Shown here piece by piece: positions 1 through 6,067 of a stretch of 10,055 nt of DNA. The notes below the pieces were generated by a model. It saw only the letters and a list, made by a program, of their open reading frames with translations. It searched no databases and was not told the origin of the DNA. Each line of letters begins with the position of its first letter. Position 1 is the first letter of the stretch. Origin of the DNA: an uncultured Streptococcus sp. (GTDB taxonomy: Bacteria > Bacillota > Bacilli > Lactobacillales > Streptococcaceae); contig NZ_CAUFJQ010000065.1 in assembly GCF_959025735.1 (NCBI RefSeq), positions 1 to 10,055 of the forward strand. Direction: 5' to 3'. The translations under genes were made by a program, and so were the position numbers.

Positions 1-175
1 TAATGCGGTTAGTACCAGCACCAATCAATCCACGCATACCAGCTGTACCGAATTCTAGGTTGGTATAGAAGGCATCTTCTTTTGTTTTTTCATCCATTGC
101 GACCAACTCATCACGAAGGTAAGCTGGTAATTCAGCAAAGTCGAGCCATTTTTGGTAGTTTTCTTGATAGGTCAT
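1..175 (-). CDS. pgm: Phosphoglucomutase, N-terminal 58 residues (cut by window edge)
   Basis: Only the first 58 codons are in the window; the gene runs off the left edge. The peptide starts MTYQENYQKWLDF and contains EFGTAGMRGLIGAGTNRI at residues 41-58, the characteristic early segment of the streptococcal alpha-D-phosphohexomutase of about 570 residues. The catalytic phosphoserine loop lies beyond the window. By family, the enzyme interconverts glucose-1-phosphate and glucose-6-phosphate in the cytoplasm, linking glycolysis to UDP-glucose, capsule and cell-wall polysaccharide precursors. The ATG at 175-173 follows an AAAGGAGA ribosome site at 183-190, seven bases upstream. It has its own promoter with an extended -10 and a probable CodY box, so it is a separate unit from the CoA operon that ends just upstream of it. 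The family call rests on memory of streptococcal Pgm proteins. A phosphomannomutase-type paralogue is possible but less likely. Confidence 0.88.
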   Translation of the reverse strand, partial: MTYQENYQKWLDFAELPAYLRDELVAMDEKTKEDAFYTNLEFGTAGMRGLIGAGTNRI

Positions 176-213
176 GCAAGCGTCTCCTTTTTGCTTATAA
201 TTTAATCGCTTTC

Positions 214-242
214 ATTATAGCAAATTTTTTCAGAAAATTCTA
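214..242 (-). promoter_or_regulatory. pgm promoter (extended -10)
   Basis: On the minus strand a perfect TATAAT (214-219) is preceded by TGC, giving an extended -10 (TGn-TATAAT). At a 17-base spacing the -35 position (237-242) reads TAGAAT, a poor match, which fits an extended -10 promoter. Transcription should start near 207, about 32 bases before the pgm ATG. Confidence 0.75.
225..239. promoter_or_regulatory. Probable CodY box over the pgm promoter
   Basis: The plus strand reads TTTTTTCAGAAAATT, which matches the CodY consensus AATTTTCWGAAAATT at 13 of 15 positions; only the first two bases differ. It lies in the pgm promoter spacer and touches the -35 region, where a bound dimer would be expected to block RNA polymerase. 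CodY is the GTP/branched-chain-amino-acid-responsive repressor of Firmicutes (established). Its action here is inferred from the match and position; AT-rich chance similarity cannot be excluded. Confidence 0.55.
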
Positions 243-293
243 GCGATAATTGTAAATCTTTTCAAAAAAATAGGGTTAATTCACCATCAAATA

Positions 294-319
294 AAGCCAA
301 GATAAATTGGTCTTGGCTT
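294..319 (-). terminator. Rho-independent terminator of the coaB-coaC-S component operon
   Basis: A perfect 9-bp inverted repeat (AAGCCAAGA at 294-302, TCTTGGCTT at 311-319) encloses an 8-base loop. On the minus strand it lies 7 bases beyond the stop of the S component gene and is followed by a short, imperfect T-rich tail (TTTATTTG). The stem is good but the U-tract is modest, so some read-through towards pgm is possible. Confidence 0.75.
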
Positions 320-325
320 GAAAGG

Positions 326-886
326 TTATTTTAATTTTTCAAGAGATGGAACGACTGCACTGGTAATGAGTACTGTCGCAATGACTTCGATGAGAGAGTT
401 GGTAGATACAATCAAGGCTAGGAAATGTTGAATCCCACCACCGAAGCTATTTCCAAAGAAGAAATAAATCCCACTTAGAACGAAAACAGTATTGGTCATA
501 GAGCCGACAATTCCAGCGATCACAAGTCCAGTACGATTGCGAATCCAACGATAGACAAAATAAGGGGTTACCCCGATGAGAATCCGAGGGACTATGGCAA
601 TGATAAGGGAGTAGAGATTCCCGTGAGGGACAAAGGGACTAAAGAGATAGCTGGCGGGTGTTATAACCAGAGTATTCATAGTAAGGCTAAAGAGTCCCAT
701 GAGGAGTCCTAAGATAGCTCCAATCCGTGGACCGTATATGATAGAGGCGATCACGACAGGAATATGAACCAAGGTCGGTTGAATACCTGATGGAACAAAT
801 TGCAGAATGAAGGACGTCACAAAGTGAATGGTGATCATCACTGCAAAAAAGATGGCAATTCGTGAAATAGAAGATGATTTTCTCAT
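326..886 (-). CDS. panT: ECF transporter S component, probably for pantothenate (PanT-like)
   Basis: A 186-residue, very hydrophobic protein with about five to six predicted membrane helices. It fits the substrate-binding S components of energy-coupling-factor vitamin transporters, which use a shared EcfA/A'/T module encoded elsewhere. Helix 1 carries an AxxxA pattern (A11-IFF-A15), the motif S components use to dock on EcfT. Other landmarks are the IIYGPRIGAILGLLMGL segment (residues 49-65), typical of this family, and a short basic N-terminus (MRKSSSISR). The ATG at 886-884 overlaps the coaC stop in an ATGA arrangement and has AAGGAG eight bases upstream, inside coaC; the TTG at 892 would sit too close to that site. 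Coupling to coaB and coaC suggests pantothenate or another CoA precursor as substrate. That is inferred from context, since S-component sequence alone does not reveal specificity. Family confidence is high, substrate moderate. Confidence 0.85.
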   Translation of the reverse strand: MRKSSSISRIAIFFAVMITIHFVTSFILQFVPSGIQPTLVHIPVVIASIIYGPRIGAILGLLMGLFSLTMNTLVITPASYLFSPFVPHGNLYSLIIAIVPRILIGVTPYFVYRWIRNRTGLVIAGIVGSMTNTVFVLSGIYFFFGNSFGGGIQHFLALIVSTNSLIEVIATVLITSAVVPSLEKLK

Positions 887-1422
887 AAACAATTCTCCTT
901 AACAGCTTCAACAATAGCTTCTATAGTCGCTAGAGCTCCAGAACCTTTGTCCCCGCAAGCAAGAACAGCATCACGAGGTTGGATCATCTGGTAACCATAG
1001 TCTTGTAAGAGTTTTAGATTTCGTTGGGTAGCGGGATGTTCTAACATTTTTGTATTCATAGCAGGGGCCAGTAATTTTTTAGTCCTTTGAGGCAAGGCTA
1101 GAGCTGTGCTTGTGACCATATTATCTGCCAGTCCCATAGCCAATTTAGCAATGGTATTGGCACTGGCCGGCGCTACAAGAAAGAGGTCAGTTTCTTTCCC
1201 AATGTCGATGTGCTCGATCCGCTGTGGATCGTCTTCCATCATAACATCTAGCCCCACTTGATTTTTTGAAAGAACTTGCAAGGTTAAAGGGGTGATAAAT
1301 TTTTGGGCTGAAGGAGTCATGAGGACCTTCACTTCAAATCCCAATTTGGTTAGTTGGCTGGTAATATCAGCAGCCTTATAGGCGGAAATACTACCGGTAA
1401 CCGCTAAAGTAATGTGTGTCAT
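883..1422 (-). CDS. coaC: Phosphopantothenoylcysteine decarboxylase (monofunctional CoaC)
   Basis: This 179-residue flavoprotein decarboxylates 4'-phosphopantothenoylcysteine to 4'-phosphopantetheine in CoA synthesis. The hallmark motifs of the HFCD (homo-oligomeric FMN-containing Cys decarboxylase) family are present: the FMN-binding TGSISAYKA near residues 9-17, the catalytic histidine in IEHIDI (H71), PASANT (85-90), the substrate-clamp PAMN (120-123), and ACGDKGSG (155-162) with the active-site cysteine C156. They correspond to H75, N125 and C158 of E. coli CoaBC, as I recall it. The length matches a stand-alone CoaC; the ligase half is the separate upstream gene, as is usual in streptococci and enterococci. 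It starts 10 bases after coaB ends. Its ribosome site (AAGGA, 1427-1431) is only four bases from the ATG, so translation may depend on coupling. It overlaps the next gene by four bases (ATGA). All catalytic residues look intact. Confidence 0.96.
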   Translation of the reverse strand: MTHITLAVTGSISAYKAADITSQLTKLGFEVKVLMTPSAQKFITPLTLQVLSKNQVGLDVMMEDDPQRIEHIDIGKETDLFLVAPASANTIAKLAMGLADNMVTSTALALPQRTKKLLAPAMNTKMLEHPATQRNLKLLQDYGYQMIQPRDAVLACGDKGSGALATIEAIVEAVKENCL

Positions 1423-1432
1423 ATGTTCCTTT

Positions 1433-2110
1433 TTATTTGATATAACGTAGGATAGCCTCTGCGATTTCTGCTTTCGTAGAAGCTTCTAGGACCTGATCAT
1501 CTGTCACTAGATAGGCTTGATGCTGACCGTTCTGAATCTTGGTCAGATCGTTGGCAACGATCATGCTGGCATGATTTTTAACGAGGCTTTCACGCGCTAC
1601 TTGGATCAACTCTGCAGAAGAAACGTCGACTAATAGCTTAAAGCCGATCAGTTGAATGGCAGGGTTCCATTCTTTGACGAGCGAGATAATCTTCGGATTT
1701 TTTTTTAGAAAGAGTACTTGGTATTCTTCTTTGGAAGAAATTTTCGCTTCCTGATTTTCACGATGGATAAAGCTATGAAGGTCTTGAGCTTTCTCAACTT
1801 CATCAAGGCCTGTCATGTAAACAGGTGTGTAGTCTGAGACTGCCATAGCGTGAATCAAAACCTGATGTTGAGGGACTTCCGTTTTCATTTGTGTGAGAAG
1901 TTCTTCGACATTCTGGATCAATAGAAGTCGAAGCTGTGGGTGAGGATCGGGTTTAAGCGCAGTAGGCGTTGTGATCAAGGTCACCTGGTGTCCCTTTGAA
2001 AGAGCCATTCCTGCAAGGGTTTTCCCAAGACTCCCGGTGGAATGATTGGTGATTGAACGAACGCTATCAATGGCTTCGCTCGTCCCGCCTGATGTAATTA
2101 AAATATGCAT
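1433..2110 (-). CDS. coaB: Phosphopantothenate-cysteine ligase (monofunctional CoaB)
   Basis: The 225-residue protein joins cysteine to 4'-phosphopantothenate; its product is the substrate of the next gene, coaC. Diagnostic motifs are ITSGGTSEAID (5-15), the nucleotide-binding VRSITNHSTGSLG (17-29), HAMAVSDY (87-94), KISS (123-126), GFKLL (156-160) and VANDL (185-189). By family, stand-alone CoaB of streptococci and enterococci is the CTP-using monofunctional type, as opposed to the fused CoaBC of E. coli; cofactor choice here is inferred. It is the first gene of the operon, followed 10 bases later by coaC. The ATG at 2110-2108 gives the normal N-terminus (MHILITSGGT), but no Shine-Dalgarno-like sequence lies upstream. 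Instead a promoter -10 ends six bases before the ATG, suggesting a leaderless mRNA. Confidence 0.95.
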   Translation of the reverse strand: MHILITSGGTSEAIDSVRSITNHSTGSLGKTLAGMALSKGHQVTLITTPTALKPDPHPQLRLLLIQNVEELLTQMKTEVPQHQVLIHAMAVSDYTPVYMTGLDEVEKAQDLHSFIHRENQEAKISSKEEYQVLFLKKNPKIISLVKEWNPAIQLIGFKLLVDVSSAELIQVARESLVKNHASMIVANDLTKIQNGQHQAYLVTDDQVLEASTKAEIAEAILRYIK

Positions 2111-2116
2111 ATGCTT

Positions 2117-2145
2117 ATTTTACACAAAAAAGATACGTAAGTAAA
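2117..2145 (-). promoter_or_regulatory. Promoter of the coaB-coaC-S component operon, predicted leaderless
   Basis: On the minus strand, TTTACT (2140-2145) and TAAAAT (2117-2122) are separated by exactly 17 bases, matching the sigma-A -35 and -10 consensus at 4/6 and 5/6. Six bases (AAGCAT) separate the -10 from the coaB ATG, so a standard start site at the seventh base would fall on the A of the ATG. A promoter farther upstream is not excluded. Confidence 0.6.
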
Positions 2146-2193
2146 GTTCTGAAGCTATTCAAATAGGCTATGACAAGCCATAAAATATACATA

Positions 2194-2206
2194 AAAAGCG
2201 AACGTT
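2194..2206 (+). promoter_or_regulatory. Possible PurBox upstream of fhs
   Basis: AAAAGCGAACGTT matches the lactococcal PurBox AWWWCCGAACWWT at 11 of 13 positions, including the core CGAAC. It lies about 64 bases upstream of the predicted fhs start site. In Lactococcus, PurR activates purine and one-carbon genes from such boxes, centred near -76 as I remember, so this spacing is about one helical turn short. Regulation is inferred. Confidence 0.4.
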
Positions 2207-2251
2207 GAATTCAAAACATGGAAAAACAATGTTATTTTCGCGAATTTTAGG

Positions 2252-2279
2252 TATAATAGTTCTATCAAATATAAAGGAG
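2252..2279 (+). promoter_or_regulatory. fhs promoter -10 and ribosome binding site
   Basis: A perfect TATAAT (2252-2257) has no recognisable -35 at 16-18 bases upstream and no TGn extension, which hints at a need for an activator. The start site would be near 2264, giving a leader of about 22 bases. The ribosome site AAAGGAG (2273-2279) lies six bases before ATG 2286 and fixes that start over the upstream TTG at 2205, which lies before the promoter. Confidence 0.75.
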
Positions 2280-2285
2280 TCCCTT

Positions 2286-3956
2286 ATGAAAACAGATATC
2301 GAAATTGCTCAAAGCATTGAACTCCAACCGATTGTGGACGTTGTTAAGAAGATCGGTTTGGTAGACGATGATCTTGAATTGTATGGAAAATACAAGGCGA
2401 AATTGAGCTTTGATAAGATTCGTGAAGTTGAGAAAAATCCAGTAGGAAAACTCATTTTAGTCACTGCGATCAACCCAACTCCAGCTGGAGAAGGGAAATC
2501 AACCATTACAATTGGACTGGCAGATGCTTTGAATAAAATCGGTAAAAAAACCATGATTGCCATTCGCGAACCTTCTTTAGGACCGGTTATGGGGATTAAA
2601 GGTGGTGCTGCTGGAGGTGGTTATGCCCAAGTTCTTCCGATGGAAGACATCAACCTTCATTTCACAGGGGATATGCATGCCATCACAACGGCTAATAATG
2701 CCCTCTCAGCATTGATTGATAATCATTTGCACCAAGGAAATGAGCTCGGTATTGACCAACGTCGCATTATTTGGAAACGGGTAGTGGATTTGAATGACCG
2801 CGCTTTGCGCCATGTTTCTGTCGGTCTTGGCGGTCCTTTGAATGGGATTCCGCGTGAAGATGGTTTTGATATTACGGTTGCTTCTGAGATTATGGCCATC
2901 CTTTGCTTGGCGACAGATATTGAAGATTTGAAACGTCGTTTGGCTAACATCGTTATTGGTTACCGTTATGACCGTAGTCCAGTCTATGTCCGTGATTTGG
3001 AAGTGGAAGGGGCTCTTGCCTTGATCCTCAAAGATGCGATTAAGCCAAACTTGGTTCAAACCATCTATGGTACACCTGCCTTTGTTCACGGTGGTCCATT
3101 TGCCAATATCGCCCATGGATGTAACTCTGTATTAGCAACGACGACAGCTCTTCATTTAGCTGACTATACGATTACAGAAGCAGGATTTGGGGCTGACCTT
3201 GGCGCTGAAAAATTCCTTGATATTAAAACTCCAAATTTGCCTACATCACCAGATGCGGTTGTGATCGTAGCGACTCTCCGTGCTCTTAAGATGAACGGTG
3301 GAGTGACCAAGGATGCTTTGACTGAAGAAAATGTAGAGGCTGTTCGTGCTGGTTTTGCCAACTTGAAACGTCACGTTGAAAATATCCGTAAGTTTGGCAT
3401 TCCTGCAGTGGTTGCCATCAATGAATTTATCACTGATACAGAAGCAGAAATTGCTGCTTTGAAAGAATTGTGTGCTGAAATGGAGGTACCAGTAGAGCTT
3501 GCGAGCGTATGGGCAAATGGTGCTGACGGTGGAGTTGACCTTGCTGAAACGCTGGTTAATACCATTGAAACAAGTCCAGCTAACTACACACGTTTGTATG
3601 ATAACAACCTTTCTGTAGAAGAAAAAATTGAAAAAATTGTGACGGAGATTTACCGTGGTAGCAAGGTAAACTTTGAGAAGAAAGCTAAGACACAAATTGC
3701 CCAAATCGTGAAAAATGGTTGGGATAAGTTGCCAATCTGTATGGCCAAAACACAATATAGCTTCTCCGATAATCCAAACGCCTTGGGAGCTCCGGAAAAC
3801 TTTGAAATTACTATTCGTGAAGTGGTTCCAAAATTGGGAGCAGGCTTTATTGTCGCTTTGACTGGGGATGTCATGACCATGCCAGGTCTACCAAAACGTC
3901 CAGCTGCTTTGAATATGGATGTGGCTGCTGACGGAACAGCGATCGGCTTGTTCTAA
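2286..3956 (+). CDS. fhs: Formate-tetrahydrofolate ligase (10-formyl-THF synthetase)
   Basis: This cytoplasmic enzyme makes 10-formyl-tetrahydrofolate from formate, ATP and tetrahydrofolate, supplying one-carbon units for purine synthesis and initiator tRNA formylation. From ATG 2286 it has 556 residues, the usual bacterial Fhs length. Visible motifs are the P-loop-like TPAGEGKST (65-73), EPSLGPVMGIKGGAAGGGYA (95-114), FTGDMHAITTANNAL (126-140), GGPFANIAHGCNS (269-281) and EAGFGADLGAEKF (298-310). It runs full length to a TAA with no frameshift. It is transcribed away from the CoA operon as a single gene, with a bidirectional hairpin just after its stop. A strong Shine-Dalgarno site and a -10 without a -35 precede it; a PurBox-like site farther upstream suggests control by purine status, which would fit its role. 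The annotation is secure. Confidence 0.97.
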   Translation: MKTDIEIAQSIELQPIVDVVKKIGLVDDDLELYGKYKAKLSFDKIREVEKNPVGKLILVTAINPTPAGEGKSTITIGLADALNKIGKKTMIAIREPSLGPVMGIKGGAAGGGYAQVLPMEDINLHFTGDMHAITTANNALSALIDNHLHQGNELGIDQRRIIWKRVVDLNDRALRHVSVGLGGPLNGIPREDGFDITVASEIMAILCLATDIEDLKRRLANIVIGYRYDRSPVYVRDLEVEGALALILKDAIKPNLVQTIYGTPAFVHGGPFANIAHGCNSVLATTTALHLADYTITEAGFGADLGAEKFLDIKTPNLPTSPDAVVIVATLRALKMNGGVTKDALTEENVEAVRAGFANLKRHVENIRKFGIPAVVAINEFITDTEAEIAALKELCAEMEVPVELASVWANGADGGVDLAETLVNTIETSPANYTRLYDNNLSVEEKIEKIVTEIYRGSKVNFEKKAKTQIAQIVKNGWDKLPICMAKTQYSFSDNPNALGAPENFEITIREVVPKLGAGFIVALTGDVMTMPGLPKRPAALNMDVAADGTAIGLF

Positions 3957-3976
3957 TAGACGCCTGATGACAAAAA

Positions 3977-4002
3977 AACTTCTGTTCAAATGAGCAGAAG
4001 TT
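3977..4002. terminator. Bidirectional terminator between fhs and the MATE gene
   Basis: An 8-bp perfect stem (AACTTCTG at 3977-3984, CAGAAGTT at 3995-4002) has a 10-base loop. For the minus strand the stem runs into seven T residues, an excellent U-tract for the MATE gene. For fhs the tail is TTGTTTTGG, weaker but usable. The genes converge here, so one hairpin probably serves both. Confidence 0.85.
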
Positions 4003-4025
4003 GTTTTGGTCTTGTTAATCAATCA

Positions 4026-5369
4026 TTATTCAGTAAGGAGTTGGTACCTGATTTTTCGATAGATTATGATGAGCTGTAGGGTCATGGGAATCCAGATAAG
4101 GGGTTCGCAGAGAATGACCCCCATGTAGCCGGTGTGAGGAATAATCCACAGAACGAAGAAAATTTTTCCAAACAATTCAATAAAACTGGATGTGAGTGGG
4201 GTTAATTTTTTACCCATTCCCTGTAGGGCATTTCTCAGGATGATGAGACTCGCCAAAATAGGATAAAAGCAAGAGCTGATCTGGAGATAAAGACTGGAAT
4301 TTGCAATGAGATCAGGATTTGTCGAGCCGGAAATAAAGCTGGTTAAAGACGGACTTGTGAAGAATAGAAGAGCAGCAACCAAGACAGACCAAACCCAAGA
4401 AAGAAGGTTGGCAATGGTAACGCCTTTTTTGATCCGCTGGAATTGCTCTGCGCCAAAATTCTGCGAGATAAAGGTTGTGATACTTGAGGCGATAGCTGTA
4501 ATCGGTAAAACGGCAAAGGACATGATACGACGGGCTGCGACCTGTGCACTGATAATGGTTGTTCCAAGCTGATTAATAGCGGATTGGAGGATAACCGTTC
4601 CAATCGAAACGATGGAAGTCATGAGGCCCATGGCAAGGCCCTGACTTAGCAGATCCTGATAAAGCTCCTTTTCCCAAACAAAATCCTTGCGATGCGGGAG
4701 CAGAAAAGGGACCTTCTTACGAATATAGAGAAGACAAAGAAGGGCCGAAATACCCTGGGCAATAATGGTCGCAATTCCAGCGGATTGGACTCCGAGATGG
4801 AGTTGGGTAATAAAATATAGATCGAGAAGAATATTGAGAATGGCAGCGATAATCAGGAAGTAGAGTGCCGCTAAGCTATCGCCAACCGCTCTAAGAAGTC
4901 CAGCGCAAAGATTATAGGCAAAGGTCACAGCCACACCATTGACAATAGTGGAGATATAGAGATAAGACTGAGACACAATTGCTGATGGGGTCCCTAAAAA
5001 CTGGAGCAGTGGATAAAGTCCGACAGCGCCAATGAAGATCACGAAGAGACTGAGGATGCAACCAATAATAGCAGTTGCGGCGACTGATTTTCGTAATTGG
5101 TCTTCGTTTTTGGCTCCATAATTTCTCGCGATAATAATCCCCATCCCATTTCCAACACCGACAGCAAATCCAACGATCAAATCAAATATGGCAGAGGTTG
5201 CTCCAACGGCGGCCAAAGATTTTTGACCTAAAAAACGCCCTACAATCATGACATCCGAGGTATTGTAGAGTTGTTGAAAGATATTGGACAAAAGAATAGG
5301 AAAGGCAAAACTCAAAAGAGCGGGTAAAATAGGACCATCTATGAGGTCCACACGCTGAATTCTTTTCAT
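4026..5369 (-). CDS. MATE-family multidrug/toxin efflux transporter
   Basis: A 447-residue integral membrane protein of the MATE family (usually 440-470 residues, 12 helices in two six-helix halves). These antiporters export cationic drugs, dyes or metabolites using Na+ or H+ gradients. N-terminal landmarks are PILLSNIFQQLYNTSDVMIV (24-43) followed by GRFLG (44-48), and GVGNGMGIIIARNYGAK (71-87). The second half has the matching ISAQVAARRIMSFAVLPITA and ISQNFGAEQ segments near residues 270-310. The pattern is that of the NorM/YoeA-like Firmicutes branch; I cannot name the substrate and give no symbol. Start: ATG at 5369-5367 yields a typical MATE N-terminus (MKRIQRVDLIDGPILPALLSF). There is no Shine-Dalgarno site, and a TATAAT ends six bases upstream, so the mRNA is predicted to be leaderless. 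It diverges from the GNAT gene and converges on fhs. Confidence 0.93.
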   Translation of the reverse strand: MKRIQRVDLIDGPILPALLSFAFPILLSNIFQQLYNTSDVMIVGRFLGQKSLAAVGATSAIFDLIVGFAVGVGNGMGIIIARNYGAKNEDQLRKSVAATAIIGCILSLFVIFIGAVGLYPLLQFLGTPSAIVSQSYLYISTIVNGVAVTFAYNLCAGLLRAVGDSLAALYFLIIAAILNILLDLYFITQLHLGVQSAGIATIIAQGISALLCLLYIRKKVPFLLPHRKDFVWEKELYQDLLSQGLAMGLMTSIVSIGTVILQSAINQLGTTIISAQVAARRIMSFAVLPITAIASSITTFISQNFGAEQFQRIKKGVTIANLLSWVWSVLVAALLFFTSPSLTSFISGSTNPDLIANSSLYLQISSCFYPILASLIILRNALQGMGKKLTPLTSSFIELFGKIFFVLWIIPHTGYMGVILCEPLIWIPMTLQLIIIYRKIRYQLLTE

Positions 5370-5375
5370 AGTGTC

Positions 5376-5404
5376 ATTATACCAACTTCAGGAACCAGCG
5401 ACAA
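5376..5404 (-). promoter_or_regulatory. MATE gene promoter, predicted leaderless
   Basis: On the minus strand, TTGTCG (5399-5404) and a perfect TATAAT (5376-5381) are 17 bases apart. Six bases (GACACT) follow before the ATG at 5369, so the expected start site is the A of the ATG. No purine-rich ribosome site lies between promoter and start. Confidence 0.7.
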
Positions 5405-5414
5405 GCGTCGATAG

Positions 5415-5460
5415 TTGAAGGCCCTTACATTTTTTGGTATAATCAGGGCAGAAAAGGAGG
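5415..5460 (+). promoter_or_regulatory. GNAT gene promoter and ribosome binding site
   Basis: TTGAAG (5415-5420) and TATAAT (5438-5443) are 17 bases apart. The start site is expected near 5450, immediately before a strong AAGGAGG (5454-5460) lying five bases from ATG 5466. The leader is thus only about 16 bases. The -35 is 10 bases from the -35 of the divergent MATE promoter. Confidence 0.78.
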
Positions 5461-5465
5461 CTTTT

Positions 5466-6020
5466 ATGAGCTTAACCAGTCAATTAATCACGGAAACGTT
5501 CCCAGATCTGGACAAGGTCGAGAGGCTGAATATCGAGGCATTTCCAGAAGAAGAGCGAGTTCCTTTGTCGGAATACCTGCGTTATACGGACAATGACGAT
5601 GCTAATTTTTTTGCTTTTTATAACGAAGAAGAATTTGTAGGCTTTGCTTTTTCTATCTATAATCAGAAAGTTTTTTATGTTAGCTTCTTTGCCATTATGC
5701 CCCACCTACGTAGCCATGGTTATGGTCAAGAAATCATTGAAAAATTGGTAGAATTTTACCAAAGAACCATGATTCTTGAAGTGGAACGTTTAGATGAAGA
5801 ATGTGACAATCTAGAGCAACGTCAGTCTCGGATGGATTTCTATAAGCGAAATGGATTTAAAACTGCCAATGCCTTTTTAGAATACGAAGGACTGAGCTTT
5901 GAAATTCTCTATCGGGGTGATCACTTTGACGAAGAGGCTTATCGCGATATTTTCCGTAAACTGCAAGCAGAGAATTACTTTGATTTCCGTATTGAATACC
6001 GACGCTTCAGTGATCATTAG
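5466..6020 (+). CDS. GNAT-family N-acetyltransferase, substrate unknown
   Basis: A soluble protein of 184 residues with the GNAT fold signature. A strand-rich segment, FVGFAFSIYNQKVFYVSFFAIMP (57-79), leads into the acetyl-CoA pyrophosphate loop HLRSHGYGQEI (80-90), an R/QxxGxG/A-type motif with R82, G85 and G87. The later FYKRNGF (125-131) is the usual C-terminal GNAT motif. By family it transfers an acetyl group from acetyl-CoA to an amine; nothing in the sequence identifies the acceptor. The acidic stretch around residues 104-118 (EVERLDEECDNLEQR) and the C-terminal FDFRIEYRRFSDH are not diagnostic to me. ATG 5466 is chosen because of its AAGGAGG site; an upstream frame opening at 5415 begins in the promoter -35 and is rejected. 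It is a single-gene unit, divergent from the MATE gene and closed by a bidirectional hairpin. The shared promoter region hints at, but does not show, a functional link with that exporter. Confidence 0.88.
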   Translation: MSLTSQLITETFPDLDKVERLNIEAFPEEERVPLSEYLRYTDNDDANFFAFYNEEEFVGFAFSIYNQKVFYVSFFAIMPHLRSHGYGQEIIEKLVEFYQRTMILEVERLDEECDNLEQRQSRMDFYKRNGFKTANAFLEYEGLSFEILYRGDHFDEEAYRDIFRKLQAENYFDFRIEYRRFSDH

Positions 6021-6029
6021 ACATGATAT

Positions 6030-6065
6030 AAAAAAGTTCTCAGCTAATTTGCAGAGAACTTTTTT
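6030..6065. terminator. Bidirectional terminator between the GNAT and YdcF genes
   Basis: The core stem pairs GTTCTC (6036-6041) with GAGAAC (6054-6059) and extends through A6030-6035 and T6060-6065. The 12-base apical part can add two G-C pairs (6043/6052, 6044/6051). Six T residues follow the core on either strand, so it should stop transcription from both convergent genes. Confidence 0.88.
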
Positions 6066-6067
6066 GG

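Noticed and set aside
176..325. A small gene or RNA between pgm and the S component gene
   Set aside because: The interval is fully explained by the operon terminator, the CodY-like box and the pgm promoter; no open frame with start signals was seen.
2205..2285. A 27-residue N-terminal extension of Fhs from TTG 2205
   Set aside because: It begins upstream of the only -10 box (2252-2257), has no ribosome site and does not resemble the Fhs N-terminus; ATG 2286 has AAAGGAG six bases away.
2258..2285. A folate riboswitch in the fhs leader
   Set aside because: The leader is only about 22 bases, far too short for a tetrahydrofolate aptamer.
2706..3880. Long minus-strand open frames opposite fhs
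   Set aside because: They mirror the strongly coding fhs frame, have no ribosome sites or promoters and encode low-complexity peptides without family features.
4306..4603. Open frames on both strands inside the MATE gene
   Set aside because: The MATE frame is intact and well conserved across this stretch; the others are shadow frames lacking start signals.
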